A stretch of 64,000 bases of DNA from contig VIIQ02000035.1 in NCBI GenBank assembly GCA_007449985.2, positions 1 through 64,000 on the forward strand, given 5' to 3'. The DNA is from Desmodesmus armatus. Its lineage: Eukaryota; Chlorophyta; Chlorophyceae; Sphaeropleales; Scenedesmaceae. Under the pieces are notes generated by a model that was not told the origin of the DNA, did not search any database, and was given only the letters and a program-made list of their open reading frames with translations. A program made the position numbers and the translations under genes. Positions 25,036-36,179 of this stretch are shown here, piece after piece (positions within the stretch are counted from its first letter, which is position 1; every line of letters begins with the position of its first letter).

Positions 25036-25951
25036 GGGGGTTCACGGTTAGTGTGCAGCCTGCCTACAAGCACCAGAAGTCTCTCCGGGACCACTTGGAG
25101 ATACAATCTCTGGCACACTCAACTGAAGACCTTTTCTGGAAAAGAAGACTTGACCAGAGACTAACCACACCCCTCCAAGGGGTCTGAGGGATTGGGTGCA
25201 GACTGTCACTGCGGTGACTATGGCAGCCTGTACACTAACCAATTTTCTCACCAAACACTCAAATCATTTGGCAATGATGACATACCCCCAACCAACATTA
25301 CTACATACAGCCTGCTGGCTGTATCATATTATTGGGGAGGCCTAGCGCCTTTGTCTGAGCCCCAAACTCATTACACACAAATGTGAAAGATTACACGTGC
25401 TTACGCGTGTAATTTGCGGGATTTGTGTAAGAGCTTTGGGGCGAAAGTCAAACGCTAAGACCTATACCCACACGGAATCTCGAACGGGAGGCCCTAAGGG
25501 CCTGGGCAGGCAACAGACCGATACCGTTTGTTGCCTACTGCATCTGTCGCTCCGTCAGTGCAGTCTTTGCTATCACTTTCTTTTACCCGCCCTTACCCAC
25601 CCATTTGGGGTTCACGGTTAGTGTGCAGCCTGCCTACAAGCACCAGAAGTCTCTCCGGGACCACTTGGAGATACAGTCTCTGGCACACTCAACTGAAGAC
25701 CTTTTCTGGAAAAGAAGACTTGACCAGAGACTAACCACACCCCTCCAAGGGGTCTGAGGGATTGGGTGCAGACTGTCACTGCGGTGACTATGGCAGCCTG
25801 TACACTAACCAATTTTCTCACCAAACACTCAAATCATTTGGCAATGATGACATACCCCCAACCAACATTACTACATACAGCCTGCTGGCTGTATCATATT
25901 ATTGGGGAGGCCTAGCGCCTTTGTCTGAGCCCCAAACTCATTACACACAAA
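25036..25951 (+). repeat. Right terminal repeats of the retroelement (B-A-B)
   Basis: Block B at 25036-25381 and again at 25612-25951 is nearly identical, with block A (25383-25610) between them. Both B copies end in cattacacacaaat. The left flank of the element is ...gtgccagta and the right flank is tggctcgatg..., so no long target-site duplication is evident, as expected for recombinase-mediated insertion. Confidence 0.85.
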
Positions 25952-27974
25952 TTGGCTCGATGTGGTGTACTTGATTTGCAACTTACACACTGTGTGACAC
26001 ATACATGACAGATGATGGCCCAGTGCGCTCAACTCCCAAGTCATTGCTGGAGGCAAAGCCGCCCGGGCGGGCCCTTCCTGTCACCAACACTCACGCAACA
26101 TAAGACACAAAGCCTGCAGCTCGCCACATGATGGCTTGGCTTGCCTGTAAAGTTATGACATACTGCACAGATACACAACAACAGTACATGCTATACACTC
26201 GCACCATACATCAGGTACATACGTCCTGCAGCTGTGCTGGGGTACAGCCAGCCCATCTACGGCAGCCACTGGCCAGCCTGGTCTTCCAGGCAGGACGAAA
26301 TGGAAATGGGAAACTGGCCCCGGGGCCCCACGAGCAAGGCAGGCGCCTTCGCAAGCATAGCAGTGCAGTGTGCACACAGATTGTTGCTGCTTGCTGTTGG
26401 ATGACTCGGCACCCCAGCATCCAGTCAGTGCATCTGCTGTGTGTGAAGGCTGCCTAGCACCGGCGGTGTGCCAGCACATCATGTGGAGATGATGTCCCCA
26501 CTGACTCAGCCTGCAGCGGACAGAATATATACAACAGTACAAACACCATTGGTCTGACAGGAGCACTTCCGCAGTGCCTGCAATCCTGGAATGCACATGT
26601 GCAGTGCAGAGCTAGGTCGACTGAGGGAACACTGTGTGCACCAAGCCAACACGCCAACCCATTGCTGTACATCCCATATGTGCAGCCCGCCTTCCTCCCT
26701 GTGTCCTTCACACATTGCACAGACACCACCCAAAATCAGATCACCCCACAGACACCACTGAAAGATGCAAAAGCGTGCACGTGTGCTCAAGGGTCTAGCC
26801 ACACAACAGAAAACTGACACGGTGACGGCCTACTTGGTGCTGCCAGCCTACGCTGGGGGTGGGGGAGGACCCCCACCCTCCCCCCTTGTGCCTACATGCT
26901 CCTTCCTGGCATCCTGGTGGGCTGTTCCTGACGCTCGCTGCGCGGTGGTGGTGCTGCTTGCAGGTAATCCTGTTAGGCTTGATGGGGCTGCTGGACTCGC
27001 AGCTTTGGACTGGACGCCTTCTATTGTACTGTGAGGTTGCTTTGTTAGGCTTTTGTTGCCTGGGGTGGCGGTGGGGGACCCCAGTGCTAGCTACATTGTG
27101 TTACCATCTTGTGTGTTCCCAGTGTCTCCACAGGAAATCACGCTACCTCCCCGGTTCCGGGCACTGTCTAACAGAAAACTGACTGCAGAGTGTGTACAAG
27201 CGTCCTCGATTGATCACTTCACATTGCAGTCATTGCACCGAGGCTTGCTCACCCACCAGAGCTATGATGAGCACCCCCACCCAACCCAACAGAACAGTGA
27301 CAGATTTGGGTCATGCAGTAGGTTGCCAAGCTTGTCAGTGGCTCTTGACAAGCCACATCCACCAACTTCACAAGATGTCACAAGGCTGCATGCAGCAGAA
27401 CAAACGAGACAGGAGGCTTGCCAGCCTATTTCAGATGCCCAGGCGTCTGCGGGTACCGTTGGTCACACGTTTGTGCTAGTCCCAGCGTGCAGATGGAGTG
27501 AAAAGACGTCAGACCATTCAGGAGCAGCAGTGGTGCTGTGACTGCAACAACAGCACTTGGAGCTCCATACAAACAGCAAAGCAGCTGCTTTGCACACAGG
27601 AACTTGATTGTGGACCGTTCCATTATTCTGATACAGCACTAGAACCCCGTAGCAGTGCAGACCCTGCACTGATAAAGGATTTGGGACAGGGTCCATCGCA
27701 GCCCAACCTAGGCCCTGGCACAAGCTGAAAGAGCAAGATCACAACTGCACAAAAGTCACAAAAGTCACCGAAATGTACACACTGCACACGATGAAGATGT
27801 CACAACGCTCACAACCAGTGACGTCAGGTCGCTGGTTACGGCATAGCAGTGCAGGTTTCAACCTTACAGGAGCATCCGTTGCCCGACTCCAACGGCGTCC
27901 ACCGCCACCACACCCACTGACCCTGCCCTCAGAACAGCTTTCTGCCACCCTACACCCCTGAGCCCTCAGCAACC
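25952..27974. other. Gene-poor intergenic region
   Basis: About 2.0 kb between the retroelement and the 3' end of the AP2 gene. No supported gene or RNA. A G/C-run palindrome-like stretch (gggggtgggggaggacccccacc) lies near 26857-26880. The right part presumably contains the AP2 gene 3' UTR. Confidence 0.5.
27863..27867 (-). terminator. Candidate poly(A) signal TGTAA for the AP2 gene
   Basis: TGTAA on the minus strand (ttaca on plus), about 110 nt after the AP2 stop codon. TGTAA is the usual poly(A) signal in green algae. The call rests on motif and distance only. Confidence 0.35.
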
Positions 27975-30900
27975 CTACAGCCCCACTGCTGGTCCCGTGG
28001 GCTTGCTGCCAGCCGCAGCCGCTGCAACCTCCATTGCCTCCACACTGGCTGGCGCTGCCCCCAGCCTCGCCCTCTTCTTGGGATGCATCACACCAGAGTC
28101 CTCCCTCTGAAGCCCACCCCCCACCTCATCCTGCATGCTGTCACTGTGCTGGTGAGCCTTCGAACGTGCCCTTGTAACGCGTCCCATGCTGTCATCCCTT
28201 CTCAGGCCTGGGGATCCCTCAGCTGTTGGGCTTCCACCGCCGTTGTTATTCATGTTGTTGTTGCCAAGGGCAGCTGTTGGCGCAATGTTGGCTGTCGGGG
28301 AGCCGCCGGCGGCTGCGGCGGCGGCTGCGGCGGCTGCGGGGGCTGCTGCTGACAGGGTTACCCCTGCTGTGAGGTCATTAGCAACAGAGCTTATGGTACG
28401 CATGTTTGCAGCCACTGCCGCTGCCGCTGTTGTTGCTGCCGGGGATCCAACTGGTACTGGGGTCAACGGTGCTGCAGGTGCTGTGGGCAGGGAGGGTGGG
28501 GTGAGCCTCAAGGCGGGAACTGGTGGCAGCAGCTGCTGCTGCTGCTGCCCGTCTGCTGTTGCTGCAGCGCTGCCTGGTGCAGGGTTCATTCCCATGCTTG
28601 CTGCAGCAGCAGCGGCAGCCGCTGCCGCGGCATGTGCATTGCTAGAAGCCCTGCGTGCCGCCGACCTCAGCAGAAGATCATTAGCCAGGGCGGTTGTGGT
28701 GCTGACTGACATCGGGGACCCAGGGTTCACCTGGCCTCCTTGAACCCCAGCTGGTGCTGACGCTGCTGCCAGCGCTGCCGCAGCAGATCCTGCACTCACG
28801 AGCCTATGACTGTACTGCGCTGGCAGCAGTAGAGCATCGCCGACCCTTGCTGCTGCTCCTGCCGGCCCCAGGCTCCCAGCCCCTCTGAGGAACAGCATCT
28901 GCTGGTCACCAGTTAGTGAGAGGGAGTTGTAGGGCAGCAGCAGGCTCTGTGCAGCGCTGCTGCCTGAAGGGAGCATCAAGCTGCCGGAACCACCCATCAG
29001 CTGCCCCAGCAACATAGCGTTGGTGGCTGACGGTGCATTCACCACAGCAGCAGCCCCGGTAAGAGGGCTCCTAGGGCTTGCAAGAGCCTGTGATGCGTCC
29101 ACATCCCGCCATGTGGTAAACAACATCTGCTCTTCTGTTGCACCCTGGGTTTGGAACACGTGGGGGCTGCCGCTGCCACCAGCGGCGGCGGCAGCCGCCG
29201 CCGCTGCTGCCATCCTTGCATGGGCAGCAGCAGAAGTTGGCGTCCTGGATTGGGTAAGGTCTCCAGAGCCGGACAAAGGCTTCCGGCCCCCTGACAAGCT
29301 GCTGCTGCTACGAGGCGTTCCAACTCTCACGCCTGCTGCTGCTGCTGCCGCTGCCCCGATACTGAGCTGGCGCGCTGTTGGGGACTGTGCAAAGGCGCTT
29401 GCGGCAGCACCTGCCGCCGCTGCTGCTGCAGATGGCGTGTTCCCGTCCAACAGTAGCTCAGTAGCCATATCCATGTAGTCATCCGGCAGGAGGAAGAAGT
29501 CCCGACCAACCTGACCCCTGTCCCCTGTCATCCCCATCAGATCAGGGTTTGGTATCAGATCTGCCACAAACCCTGACATAGACATAGATGGGGCTGTAAG
29601 GGAGCGGTAGAGGGATCCTGTCCCTCCCAAGGAGTTTGCTGCACCTGATCCAACCCCATCCATGATTGTGAGAGGCCTGATAGCCAGGGCTGGGTTAACG
29701 CTGGCAGCGGCTTGCTGTGCCGCTGCTGCTGTGGCTGCATCCACGCTGATTGTGCGAGGAAGCAGGCCGTCTGAACCTGCTCCCATGAGGCCGCCACTGC
29801 CGCTGCTGAGCCGGGATGGGTTAGTCATGGGGTTGACTAATCCCCTAGCCGCCAGCTGCAGCTGCCCCATATTGGGCCTGCCAGCTGTACCTGCGGCTCC
29901 GCCAGCAAGAGCAGCAGAGCCCCGCATCATCGCCAGCATCTGCTGCTGCTGTTGCTGCTGCTGCAGGAGCAGCTGCTGCTGCTGGCGCCGGTGCTTGCTC
30001 TCCAGCAGCTGCTGCTGGTACAGCCATTGCTCTCGCAACAGCTCCTGCTGCTGCTCCTCACTAACTGCCTGTGCTGATGCTGCCAAGCTCCCGGCGGCAG
30101 CACCAGCAGCAAAAGGCCAGGCGGGGGTACTGTTTGGGTCTACGAATGGGCTGAACATAGCCCTGCTGGCATCGGGTGTAGCAGCTGCTGCTGTAGCCGG
30201 GGCGGAAGCTGTAGCAGCTTTGGGAGTGGCCTTGGCTCGGGAGCGAGCTGCCCTGGCGGTACCCTTGCTCTTGAATCCCGATCCAGGAGTTGCGGCGTGA
30301 GGGCTAGCCTTCCCGCCCTTTGACTTCGTGGCGCCAGCTGTTGCGGACTTGGGGGTGCTGTTGCTAGCTGCTGCTGGGGTGCCGTTGCGGTCTTGTTCCA
30401 TGCGGTCCTCGTTTTCCTCGTCTGTTGCTACCTGGTGTTTGGAGGCTTCGGCCCAAGCTGCAGCAGCTGCAACAGCAGCGCGGCGGCGGGGGCGCCTGCC
30501 GAGTCCTGCAGGCTCCTCCGGCTCCGTCTAGCGTGTACAAAACAACAGAGTAGGGGGGGGGAAGCAGAAGTGTCGGTACACATGCAGCAACATGCCAGTG
30601 TGTTCTCAGGGATGCCACCAGCTATGAAGTGCTGTTTTGCCAGACTGGCATGCAGCCTGCATCTCCTCAGGAGCCTGAGGCTCCTACCAGCGTGTAAACA
30701 GAAAGCAGCCGTGGTTCAAAAAACGACCGTAGTTCATGTTCATACACAAAGGCCAGGGCTGTGTTGAGCTCCTGGGGGACCATAAATGCAGCGCTGCAGT
30801 GCCAGATAGCATAGCTCCACCCATCGGATGAGTGGAGCTACGCTATCTGGCACTGCTGCGCTGCATTGTCAGTCCCGCGGGAGTTCAACACAGCTTTTGT

Positions 30901-33900
30901 GTGTATAAAACAGGCCGTGTTTCAACCTAATAATTCAACATAGCAATGTAATTACCTGGTGTGGCTGCTGCTGCTGGCGGTTGGCGCCTGAGCGCATGTA
31001 GGTCTCCTCAGAGCTCTCAGAAGATGCTGCAGCGGCAGCACGGGGACGGGAGGCTGCGGCAGCCAGGGTGGCCTGGGCCGCGGCGGCTGCATCTGCCGGG
31101 CACTTGCCGGAGTTGACGTAGGCTTGCACATCCTCTGCAGCAGACAAGCACGGATGCAGCCAGCCAATCATGCACATGGGCAACAAAAATACCAGCAGTG
31201 GACGCATCTGTTGTCATCTGAACGCAGGAGGAGCGGCAATATGGAGGGTGGCCTGTTGTAGAGCTGTACGTCAACACACCCGCGTATGGACTTCCTACAC
31301 CCAGAGTAGCGAGCATACTGGGTGTGATGCTTTGCTGAAACTTGGGAATCACATTGTGTGATATGTGTGATCACCACACACCTGGGTCCAGGGAGTCCAG
31401 GTAGAGTGAGAGGTCAAAGTTGGTGATGGCTGTGAGTCCCTTCATCTGTACAGCTGCCTTGTCGTAGGCCATGGCCGCATCAACCTCCTGGTCAAACAGA
31501 CCCAGGTACCTGCAGGATTGAACGCACCAGCAATAAGCAGCAGCAGGGCATGTGGACGTGGGTTTAGGGTGCATTCATATCTTGCCAGGGGGCTCAGTGC
31601 AAGAAGCATCTGCAGCATCTCAAGAGGCGGGCCAAGACGTCCGTTGCAACAGCGGCTACAGCTGCAGTATACTCGGCTATTGCTACGTGGCCAGTGGCTG
31701 CCAGCCTTGAAGGCTCAGAGAAAGTCACAGAAGGTAATCCTGAAGCTGGTCAGCCTTACAGGTATTTGCGGCCACCGGTAGACTCCGCACCAGCCGCACG
31801 CCCGATGCGAGCCTCCCACCTGCACCCAACAGCAGCAACATCTCATCAGCAAGTCCTGCATGCCATGCGCTGGCTGGCGTGAACTGCAGTAACAGTCAAT
31901 ATGCTGGGATCCATCACTACGACAGCCCTTTGTGTTGCCGTGTTAGTGACCAAGCTTGTGCATGTGCGCACTTGCATGTGCATTTGCAAATGCAGGCGCG
32001 CACACCCTGCCAGCTGTGTTGTCGCAGATGTGAACATAGGCGCCATGGCAGATGGGCGCTGAGTCTACATCATTCCTGACACAGATGCCTGGCACAGATG
32101 CCTGACACAGATGCCGCAACTCACTTGCCCTTGGCGTGCCGTGTCACCCCCCGGAAGCTGCTGGTGGTGTTGGTGGGGCCCCTGGACTGGCGACGCAACA
32201 GCGCAACTAGCTCATCACCACGCACCTGCAGAAGGAGCAGGGCGCCACAGATACACAATTACACAGTCACATACAGGGGTGGATTGTACACTCGAAGTAT
32301 GTCACGAATGCTCATATACTATGACAGCAGCACAAATCAATTGTTGATGCAGCGGCGGCATCAACATGGCCTTGCCAAGCTAGGTAGGCAAGCATGACGG
32401 TGTAACATACGTAGTCACCACCCTGAATGCTTGGGTGGCTTTGGGTGTTGCATAGCTATGGTGTTGCATATGGCACATGTCACGGACAATCGTGTGGCTG
32501 CTCACCCTGTGCTGATTCTCCAGTTCAGCTGAGTAGTTTGACATGCTGAAGTTGGTCTGGGCAGCAGTGCCACGGAACTTGACCGCTGCAGAGCAGTACA
32601 GCCAGCATCACAGCACGGGGCAAATATTGTGGGGGACATATGAGGAGGTGCAGATGACGCACATTGTGCGCTCTGTGCTGAGTGTGCTGTGCTAGGTTTT
32701 CCCTGCTCTTGACTGTATTGCGCTTGACGGTAGTGCACTGGAAGCGACGTGAAGCTGCCAAGCCCTGACGGAGTGAGTAGAGCCACTGAGTTCCAGCCAG
32801 CATCGCTAACGGCTGTATTTGATGAACCCCATTGAATTGATTGTTGGGGAGAGCGGGAAAGTGAATGCTTCCACCGCCGAGCTGTACCCTACTTGGTAAA
32901 TATACACACTGGGTCAACTGGGTAGACAACAGGGTTTTGAGTGCTTACCTGCCAGGTCATAAGCCAGGGCTGCCTCTGCCTCACTGTCAAAACCTCCCAG
33001 GTACACCTGTACACAGCAAGAGGAACAGCTCAGGGGTTCAACCCTAAACCCTAAACCCTACCGTCAGCCGACTGCGCCAAACGTTGCGATCGCTGGCACC
33101 CCTGTACTGCTGGCTGAGTCACACAGGCGCAAGTATAACTGCCCAGCCTGGCTACCTTGGGGAACTGAGCTGCACAGCGGAGCCTTCGAAGCAGTCGAAT
33201 GCGGCTAAATATATCTGCAGAGGCCGTGATGTTCGTCAACTGCAACTGGCTTGCCAAGGACTACTCGGAGCTAGACTTATACCATCCCCTGGGCTAGGTT
33301 GGTAGTGCCCAGTGTCAGCAGGAGCATTCAGGTCAATCGGCCCACCTGCTTGCCCTCCAGCCAGATGTGTGCCTCCCAGCGCCCAGTGCGCACATGGTGT
33401 GTTACACCCCTGAACGTGCTGGTGGGGCGCCCACCCTTAGAGGCCAGGGCCTTGCGGGCTGTAGCAGCACGGTCCCTGCGGAGAGGTTGGGAGGATGAGA
33501 TACAAGCAGGTGATGACCGCATACTTAAAAAGGGTCGACAACAATATGTGTGGCCGGCAGTGACCACAGTATTGGTGCAAATACAGGTATGGTCACAGGC
33601 ATGGTCAATGAAAACTACACACTATGCGTGCACCAGCAGTAAAGGTTGCATGCTGCATGCAGCACGCTTGTCAACAGCATTGCTGTGGCTGGATTTCATG
33701 GCAGAATGGGGGGTTTGGATCTCCCTCATTACCTCTTGGATCCCTCCCCACCAGGCTTGTTGGCGGCTTCCAAAGGCACAGCAGCCTGAGCCCTGCAGCA
33801 TATGCGGGGTGTCAGATGCAGGCAGCAGCAGGCGTCAGCACATACCTAGCCCTGCAGATACATTTGCTCCCATCATGCAGGCTTCATGTTGCAGAGACAT

Positions 33901-35180
33901 GTGCATGTGCTACAGCAGCGGCGAACTGGACCTGTCGCCAGCACGGCCCGTCAGCCGGGCTGAGGGGTGCTGGAACCGCTAGCGTGCCACACCCGCCACT
34001 CCGTGTACAAGCACAAGTACAAGCACAATAAAGCAGCCACTCCATGCCCTCGGGCTGGAGGGGTCAGGTGGGGTGTGGTAATCTAGCATGCTAAACATGC
34101 ACACCCTTCTCAGCGTTTATTTTACGCCAGTGGTTCACCACTCACCAGCAGCCAGGTTGAAGAAGCCCCCAACTCACCTAGCTGCAGTGACCTGGTAGAG
34201 GCCCTCAGGGCCGTTGCCATCCAGCAGGTTGATGTAGTCACCCTCATTCTCATCCATGCCATCACCTGCACATGAACACATGAACATGAATAAATGAATA
34301 CATGAACATGCACAGAAACGCAGCACCCCTTGTCAGCTCAGCCTCAGCCTCAGGATCACCAGCAGTATGCATCGACTGCGTTTGACCCTTGAAAAGCCAG
34401 AAGTCAACTACAAACCACATACATGCATCCCCAGGAAGCCTTCCTCTCCTTGAGCAAGCTCAGCTACTGCTTACTATACAGTACATCACTGTATTTGTGG
34501 GAGGGGATCCCACACCTCAGCATCAGCCAGCGAGCCAAGGGCTTACCTTCATCGCCACCCACAGGGATGAGCTGTGCTCCAGCCGCTGCAGGCCCATGCA
34601 GCCCCTCTGCAGGATCCACCAGCATATCCAGGCCCACAGTGCTGCCGAAGGCCGCAGCAGCCGCCGCTGCTGTCAGCGGGGCATTGACCCCACCCCCGCT
34701 GGAGCTGTTGCTCAACAGCAGCGACATATCCAAGCCAGGGATCAAGCTGTTGAGTCGGCTCTCATCTGTGAGGAGGAAGCCATTCGGCTGAGCAAAATCC
34801 TGAGGAGGAAACCCTTGTGCTGGCATGAATGCCAGGTCTTGCCACAGGGTTTGTGCTGAGGGACCCTGCAGGATTTGTGGGCTGCCTGGCTGGCCATCCT
34901 GCAGAGAGGGGCCTGGCCTGAGGACCACTATCCTGCCTGAACTTGTCCTGAAGAAGATCTCATTAGGTCCGTGCCCTACTGCTGCTAGGTCCTGCTGTGC
35001 TGCTGCAGCAGTAGCCATGGCTGCAGGTGGGGATGCTGTGTCTAGGGCAAGGGTTGGACCCCCAGACAGGGGAGCTGCTGCTGCGAATGCTGCTGCTGGG
35101 GGTAGGTCTGCTGCAGGTGCTGCTGCTCTGTGAGGGGCAGCTGGGCCTGTTGCGAGTTCTGTGGTTATTGTTGGCTGAAC
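27975..35180 (-). CDS. AP2-family transcription factor with two AP2 domains
   Basis: Ten exons keep phase throughout (4011 nt): 34547-35180, 34178-34265, 33346-33475, 32949-33006, 32506-32585, 32125-32225, 31760-31819, 31382-31509, 30956-31134, 27975-30527. The first AP2 domain reads [38 protein letters not shown], then [12 protein letters not shown]. The linker [16 protein letters not shown] leads to the second domain: [51 protein letters not shown]. Two domains with this linker define the AP2/AINTEGUMENTA class of DNA-binding regulators in plants and algae. The last exon adds about 850 residues of Ala/Ser/Gln-rich low complexity with a poly-Gln run, probably an activation or condensate-type region. 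The N-terminal exon is also Ala-rich. The true start codon is upstream of or within the first listed exon and was not resolved. The target genes are unknown. Confidence 0.88.
30740..30912. repeat. Long imperfect inverted repeat (hairpin) in an AP2 intron
   Basis: The arms are cagtgccagatagcatagct at about 30798-30817 and its near-complement agctacgctatctggcactg at about 30836-30855. Pairing continues outward through gctgtgttgag...ctcctggggga and tcccgcgggag...ttcaacacagc, and on into tacacaaa/tttgtgtgta. The loop is short. It could be a small non-autonomous DNA element (MITE) or a structured RNA in the intron. Confidence 0.75.
33038..33061. repeat. Interstitial telomere-like repeat (CCCTAAA)3
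   Basis: Three consecutive CCCTAAA-type units (accctaaaccctaaacccta) in an AP2 intron match the plant-type telomere motif. The run is too short to be a real telomere. Confidence 0.7.
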
Positions 35181-36179
35181 CTGCGTGTAGCAAGTTCTGC
35201 TGTCGCCATGGCCCTGGCCACAGCTCACAGCTGTGGCTGTGGGCGTGTCAGCTGTGCTGCTTCTGTAGTGCTGCTACGCTGTCTGATGACCTGCTGAAGC
35301 AGGACAGGTACTTCAAGAGGATAAAGAAGTTCTTGACGTGTGCCTGTAAGCAAGACACAGGATCTGTATGGTCAGCACCTGCACAGTTCTGCTGGGGGTG
35401 GGGGGCCAACCCGAATCATGCAAAGCAGGTTCAAATGCCTCGGTTTGGTCGAAGCCTCCAAGAAGAACTCTGACAATGGTTCTTGCGCATTTTTTGCTAG
35501 CCTTAACCAGTCCAGCAGCGCACACCTGGCAAAACAGCTGTCACACGGTCACTTGCAAGGCAGCGACAATCAGCTTCAGGTGCACGTGTGTCATTATATC
35601 TTTGTCAGTAAGGACAACTGCTAATTCGAGACTTGAACGAGGCAACACAGCAATTGACGTGGCATTGTCTCACACAGGTTTCGAAGCGCCAAAACCATAC
35701 CGACACACTCGACCGTCAAGTCAAGTGCATTATTTCATGACGCGTATCAGCTTAATAAATACACGCATTTGTCTTGTAGATCAGCCGATGTCTGCCAGAT
35801 GGTTGCTACAGCCACATGCTACAGACAAGTGTGCCCAGGGTGCAAGCCTTGCCAGCTACACCACTGCTGTCGACGTTCATAATTGCATATTGGCCAACGC
35901 CCAAACAACATGAAGCCATGGCAGAGCTGTCACACGGCACATAATAACTCGCCGGCAGCACTTACACAGTGCTGATCTACTAAAGCTCCCCAGCATGCAG
36001 GAGTCCGTCAATAGTCCGAACCACACAACAGAACAACAACAAAACAAACAAAAACGAGCAACCCTATTAGGTCATGCCACAGGGTCACAGGAAGACCCCA
36101 TATGTAGTGATATCTTCAGAGTTGCAAACCCTTGTCTGACAAGCGATATTCAAACAATGCAGAAACACTCACAGACCAC
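35181..36179. other. AP2 5' region and hydrolase 3' flank
   Basis: The region upstream of the first supported AP2 exon may contain that gene's unrecognised first exon (candidates lie near 35280-35365, with a cttacag-type acceptor) and its promoter. A minus-strand TGTAA at about 35962-35966, roughly 215 nt after the hydrolase stop, is a possible poly(A) signal. The rest is relatively AT-rich with no supported gene. Confidence 0.45.

Larger units (their letters stand above)
21858..25951 (+). mobile_element. Degenerate retroelement with split direct repeats, probably tyrosine-recombinase (DIRS/PAT/Ngaro-like) type
   Basis: A ~230 bp block A (gtgaaagattacacgtg...) and a ~340 bp block B (ggttcacggttagtgtg ... 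attacacacaa) occur in the order A plus partial B at the left end (21858-22256), and B-A-B at the right end (25036-25951). Between them is ~2.8 kb of decayed coding sequence. A...B-A-B is the split-direct-repeat layout of PAT/Ngaro-class YR retroelements, and Chlamydomonas TOC1-like elements are an algal precedent for rearranged end repeats. Internal remnants fit: a gag-like stretch, a segment resembling the region after RNase H in such elements (PFWVNLPFYFIGPILDAVEH), and a short stretch like a tyrosine-recombinase arm (KYLKVHVARSKSDTV). No intact reverse transcriptase is visible, so this copy is non-autonomous. Confidence 0.6.

Noticed and set aside
21858..25951. Interpretation as an ordinary LTR retrotransposon
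   Set aside because: The end repeats are not simple direct copies: the right end is B-A-B and the left end A plus a B part, and no integrase or target-site duplication is evident.
27975..30401. Poly-Ala open frames on the plus strand opposite the AP2 last exon
   Set aside because: GCN/CAG repeats are open in several frames; the minus-strand frame is fixed by phase with the AP2-domain exons.
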